Shown here: positions 12,235-13,680 of the stretch, piece after piece
Position numbering within the stretch: the first letter of the stretch is position 1
How the letters are laid out: each line of letters starts with the position of its first letter
Assembly: GCA_964401455.1 (NCBI GenBank)
Contig: CAYNYI010000078.1
Coordinates: 1-13,680, forward strand
Reading direction: 5' to 3'
Source of the DNA: CAYNYI01 sp964401455
GTDB taxonomy: Bacteria; Fibrobacterota; OXYB2-FULL-49-7; CAYNYI01
Length of the DNA stretch: 13,680 nt
Translations under genes and position numbers: made by a program
Notes under the pieces: model-generated
Seen by the model: only the letters and a program-made list of their open reading frames with translations
Databases searched by the model: none
What the model was told of the DNA's origin: nothing

Positions 12235-13680
12235 TTATTTAATGTGATGAAACTCCATTCGGCAGTTTTCAGCTCTGCCCGCCTCAGTGCGGTTTGTGGA
12301 TTTAGGGCCTTTTTTACCCATGCCCACAGGAGTTAAAGCGGTTGATGGAATACCCCTGTCGGTAAGATATTTAACCATTTTCTCCGCGACCATCTGTGAA
12401 TAATCGTTAAGCGCAATCGCCCTGCCAAAGCTGTCGGTAAATGCCTTTATCTCTACCTTCATGTCCGGATAAATACGCATCGGTTTATACACTTTTTTCC
12501 ACACTGTTTTGTATGCTACCGCGGAAATATCCGGCATTTCTTCTCTTATATAATTTACTTCGCAGATAACGCCGGGGCCGGGCATGTCAATCTTCTCATC
12601 GGGGCATCCGTCTGAATCCTGGAAATTGTTGAAGTTCTCGGCGTGGAGAGGACAGTCGTCAAGTACATCAAAAATTCCGTCCTGATCATTATCTGTATCC
12701 GGGACACCGTCCGTGTCCTCGAAGCCGTCCATATCTTCGGGGTCTGTCGGGTTTCCGTCTTCAGAATTGGCGATCCCGTCGTTGTCAATATCTGTTTCCG
12801 GACATCCGTCGAAGTCCTCATATCCGTTCCAGACCTCAGGTTCATCAGGGCACAGGTCCAGGTTGTCGGCAATTTTGTCGTTGTCATTATCTCTGTCGGG
12901 GCAGCCGTCCATATCTTCAAAATTATCGAAGTCTTCGGCGCTGTCCCTGCACTTGTCAATGTTGTCGGCAATTCCGTCGTTGTCATTGTCATTGTCCGGA
13001 CATCCGTCGAAATCCATGAAACCGTCAATGTCTTCCGGGTCGAGAGGGCATTTGTCATCGCTGTTTTTCAATTGGTCGCCGTCTTTATCGCCCCACCCTG
13101 AACCGGGATACTCGCGTTTTTTTTCTACTTCCTTATGGCGGGCTTTCTCAAGCTTCAGACCAATCATTACATGTTCCAGCGGGCCAATCGTAACCAGAGT
13201 GTCTTTCTCTGCGTACTTATATTTGTCCGCTTTTACCGAGTAGGTTCCGGGGAGTATGCTTTTAATCTCTATCGGATTATCGTCAACGGTAAGGCCCCTG
13301 TAGATATCCCCCACATAAACCTCGGACTCATCCGGGTTGGTACTGACAGATATACTGCCGTAAAGCGGCTTCAGGCGGGCGTTTACACCGCGCATTCCGT
13401 TTGAGAGCGCCGCAACATTAATATCCAGATCCTCATATCCTTCTTTGGATATTGTAATGAGGTGTTTCCCTTCCGGAAGACCCCTTAGCATTAGAACACC
13501 ACCTTCGGTTTTACCCGCCGGTTTTCCGTTAACGCTTACCTCGGCTCCCGGTGGAGTGCCGAGTACTTTTATTTTATTTCCCACCGGACTAAGTTCAAAT
13601 TCAAATATCCGGATTGCTCCTGTTTTCAACTCGACATCTCTGCTTTCGGTTTCATAACCTTCGGCCCGGACCTCAAGCCC
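12235..13680 (-). CDS. Envelope protein with PEGA, thrombospondin-3 and OmpA-like domains (5' end missing)
   Basis: The frame stays open to the right edge, so the N-terminus and any signal peptide are outside the window; at least 481 residues are visible. An internal TTG at 13629 is not the start, because the codons upstream (GLEVRAEGYETESRDVEL) are the end of a PEGA-type beta repeat. Counting from 13629, two more PEGA-like units cover about 20-75 (TPPGAEVSVNGKPAGKT) and 90-149. Five Asp-rich, Ca-binding-type thrombospondin-3 repeats span 181-344, each with a Cys pair except the fourth. A C-terminal OmpA-like domain (about 353-464) shows IKAFTDSFG, YLTDRGI and NRTEAGRAEN. This architecture usually belongs to outer-membrane or periplasmic proteins anchored to peptidoglycan. 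The peptidoglycan-binding residues are partly lost here: Val414 replaces Arg, and NRR reads NCR. It precedes the dCMP deaminase. Confidence 0.85.
   Translation of the reverse strand, partial: GLEVRAEGYETESRDVELKTGAIRIFEFELSPVGNKIKVLGTPPGAEVSVNGKPAGKTEGGVLMLRGLPEGKHLITISKEGYEDLDINVAALSNGMRGVNARLKPLYGSISVSTNPDESEVYVGDIYRGLTVDDNPIEIKSILPGTYSVKADKYKYAEKDTLVTIGPLEHVMIGLKLEKARHKEVEKKREYPGSGWGDKDGDQLKNSDDKCPLDPEDIDGFMDFDGCPDNDNDNDGIADNIDKCRDSAEDFDNFEDMDGCPDRDNDNDKIADNLDLCPDEPEVWNGYEDFDGCPETDIDNDGIANSEDGNPTDPEDMDGFEDTDGVPDTDNDQDGIFDVLDDCPLHAENFNNFQDSDGCPDEKIDMPGPGVICEVNYIREEMPDISAVAYKTVWKKVYKPMRIYPDMKVEIKAFTDSFGRAIALNDYSQMVAEKMVKYLTDRGIPSTALTPVGMGKKGPKSTNRTEAGRAENCRMEFHHIK
12598..13089 (-). repeat. 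Five tandem thrombospondin-3-type repeats (period 99 bp)
   Basis: Within the envelope protein, one 32-residue unit is followed by four units of exactly 33 residues, each ending in DGCPD or a variant. Cys pairs 16 residues apart occur at 194/210, 227/243, 260/276 and 326/342 (counting from codon 13629). In unit four both positions are changed together (Asn293, Val309). Asp/Asn-rich runs such as NDNDNDGI should bind calcium. Confidence 0.8.

Noticed and set aside
12643..13243. Long plus-strand reading frames (152 and 176 residues, the latter Ser/Pro-rich) opposite the envelope protein
   Set aside because: They lie wholly antisense to the Asp-rich thrombospondin-3 repeats; the repetitive composition of the coding strand keeps the antisense frames open. 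No domain or ribosome binding site is visible.
13627..13629. TTG at 13629 as the start of the envelope protein
   Set aside because: The frame continues to the window edge and the upstream codons encode the end of another PEGA-type repeat, so the gene is simply cut by the window.

Overview
The window comes from a diderm (Gram-negative-type) bacterium. It carries an OmpA-type envelope protein, an RND/MMPL-type exporter and a FapA-domain protein, and several genes start with GTG or TTG. Gene content (soluble hybrid-sensor kinases, HDOD regulator, FapA, PEGA/thrombospondin-3/OmpA protein, dCMP deaminase) fits groups such as Spirochaetota, Fibrobacterota or Desulfobacterota. Nothing in the sequence fixes the phylum. 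I see no rRNA, tRNA, CRISPR array, insertion sequence or phage gene.

Left edge (1-231): the first codons of a minus-strand short-chain dehydrogenase run off the window. Just upstream of it is a 27-codon minus-strand ORF that looks like the beginning of a SAM methyltransferase cut short. A promoter-like sequence then faces right into a small conserved-type protein of unknown function (232-597).

Signalling block (676-8161, plus strand): a good sigma70-type promoter precedes six closely packed genes. They are a GAF histidine kinase, a PAS-PAS histidine kinase with a paralogous catalytic core, a receiver-HDOD regulator, a receiver plus GAF-like regulator, a large FapA (DUF342) protein and a 63-residue Cys/Trp-rich protein. 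Neither kinase has membrane segments and neither regulator has a DNA-binding domain. The block therefore looks like a cytoplasmic phosphorelay with protein-protein output, possibly towards FapA and motility or envelope functions; that link is inference. It is the best candidate here for an undescribed system.

Convergent junction (8162-8258): a short intergenic stretch carries three copies of a TACGCA-type motif in inverted orientation.

Right half (8259-13680, minus strand): read in transcription order, an envelope protein (PEGA repeats, five thrombospondin-3-like repeats, divergent OmpA domain; its 5' end is outside the window) is followed by a dCMP deaminase. A separate promoter/operator then drives a TetR regulator, an RND-type exporter and a VOC-family protein. 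The 18-bp perfect palindrome on the TetR promoter makes this a self-regulated efflux cassette.
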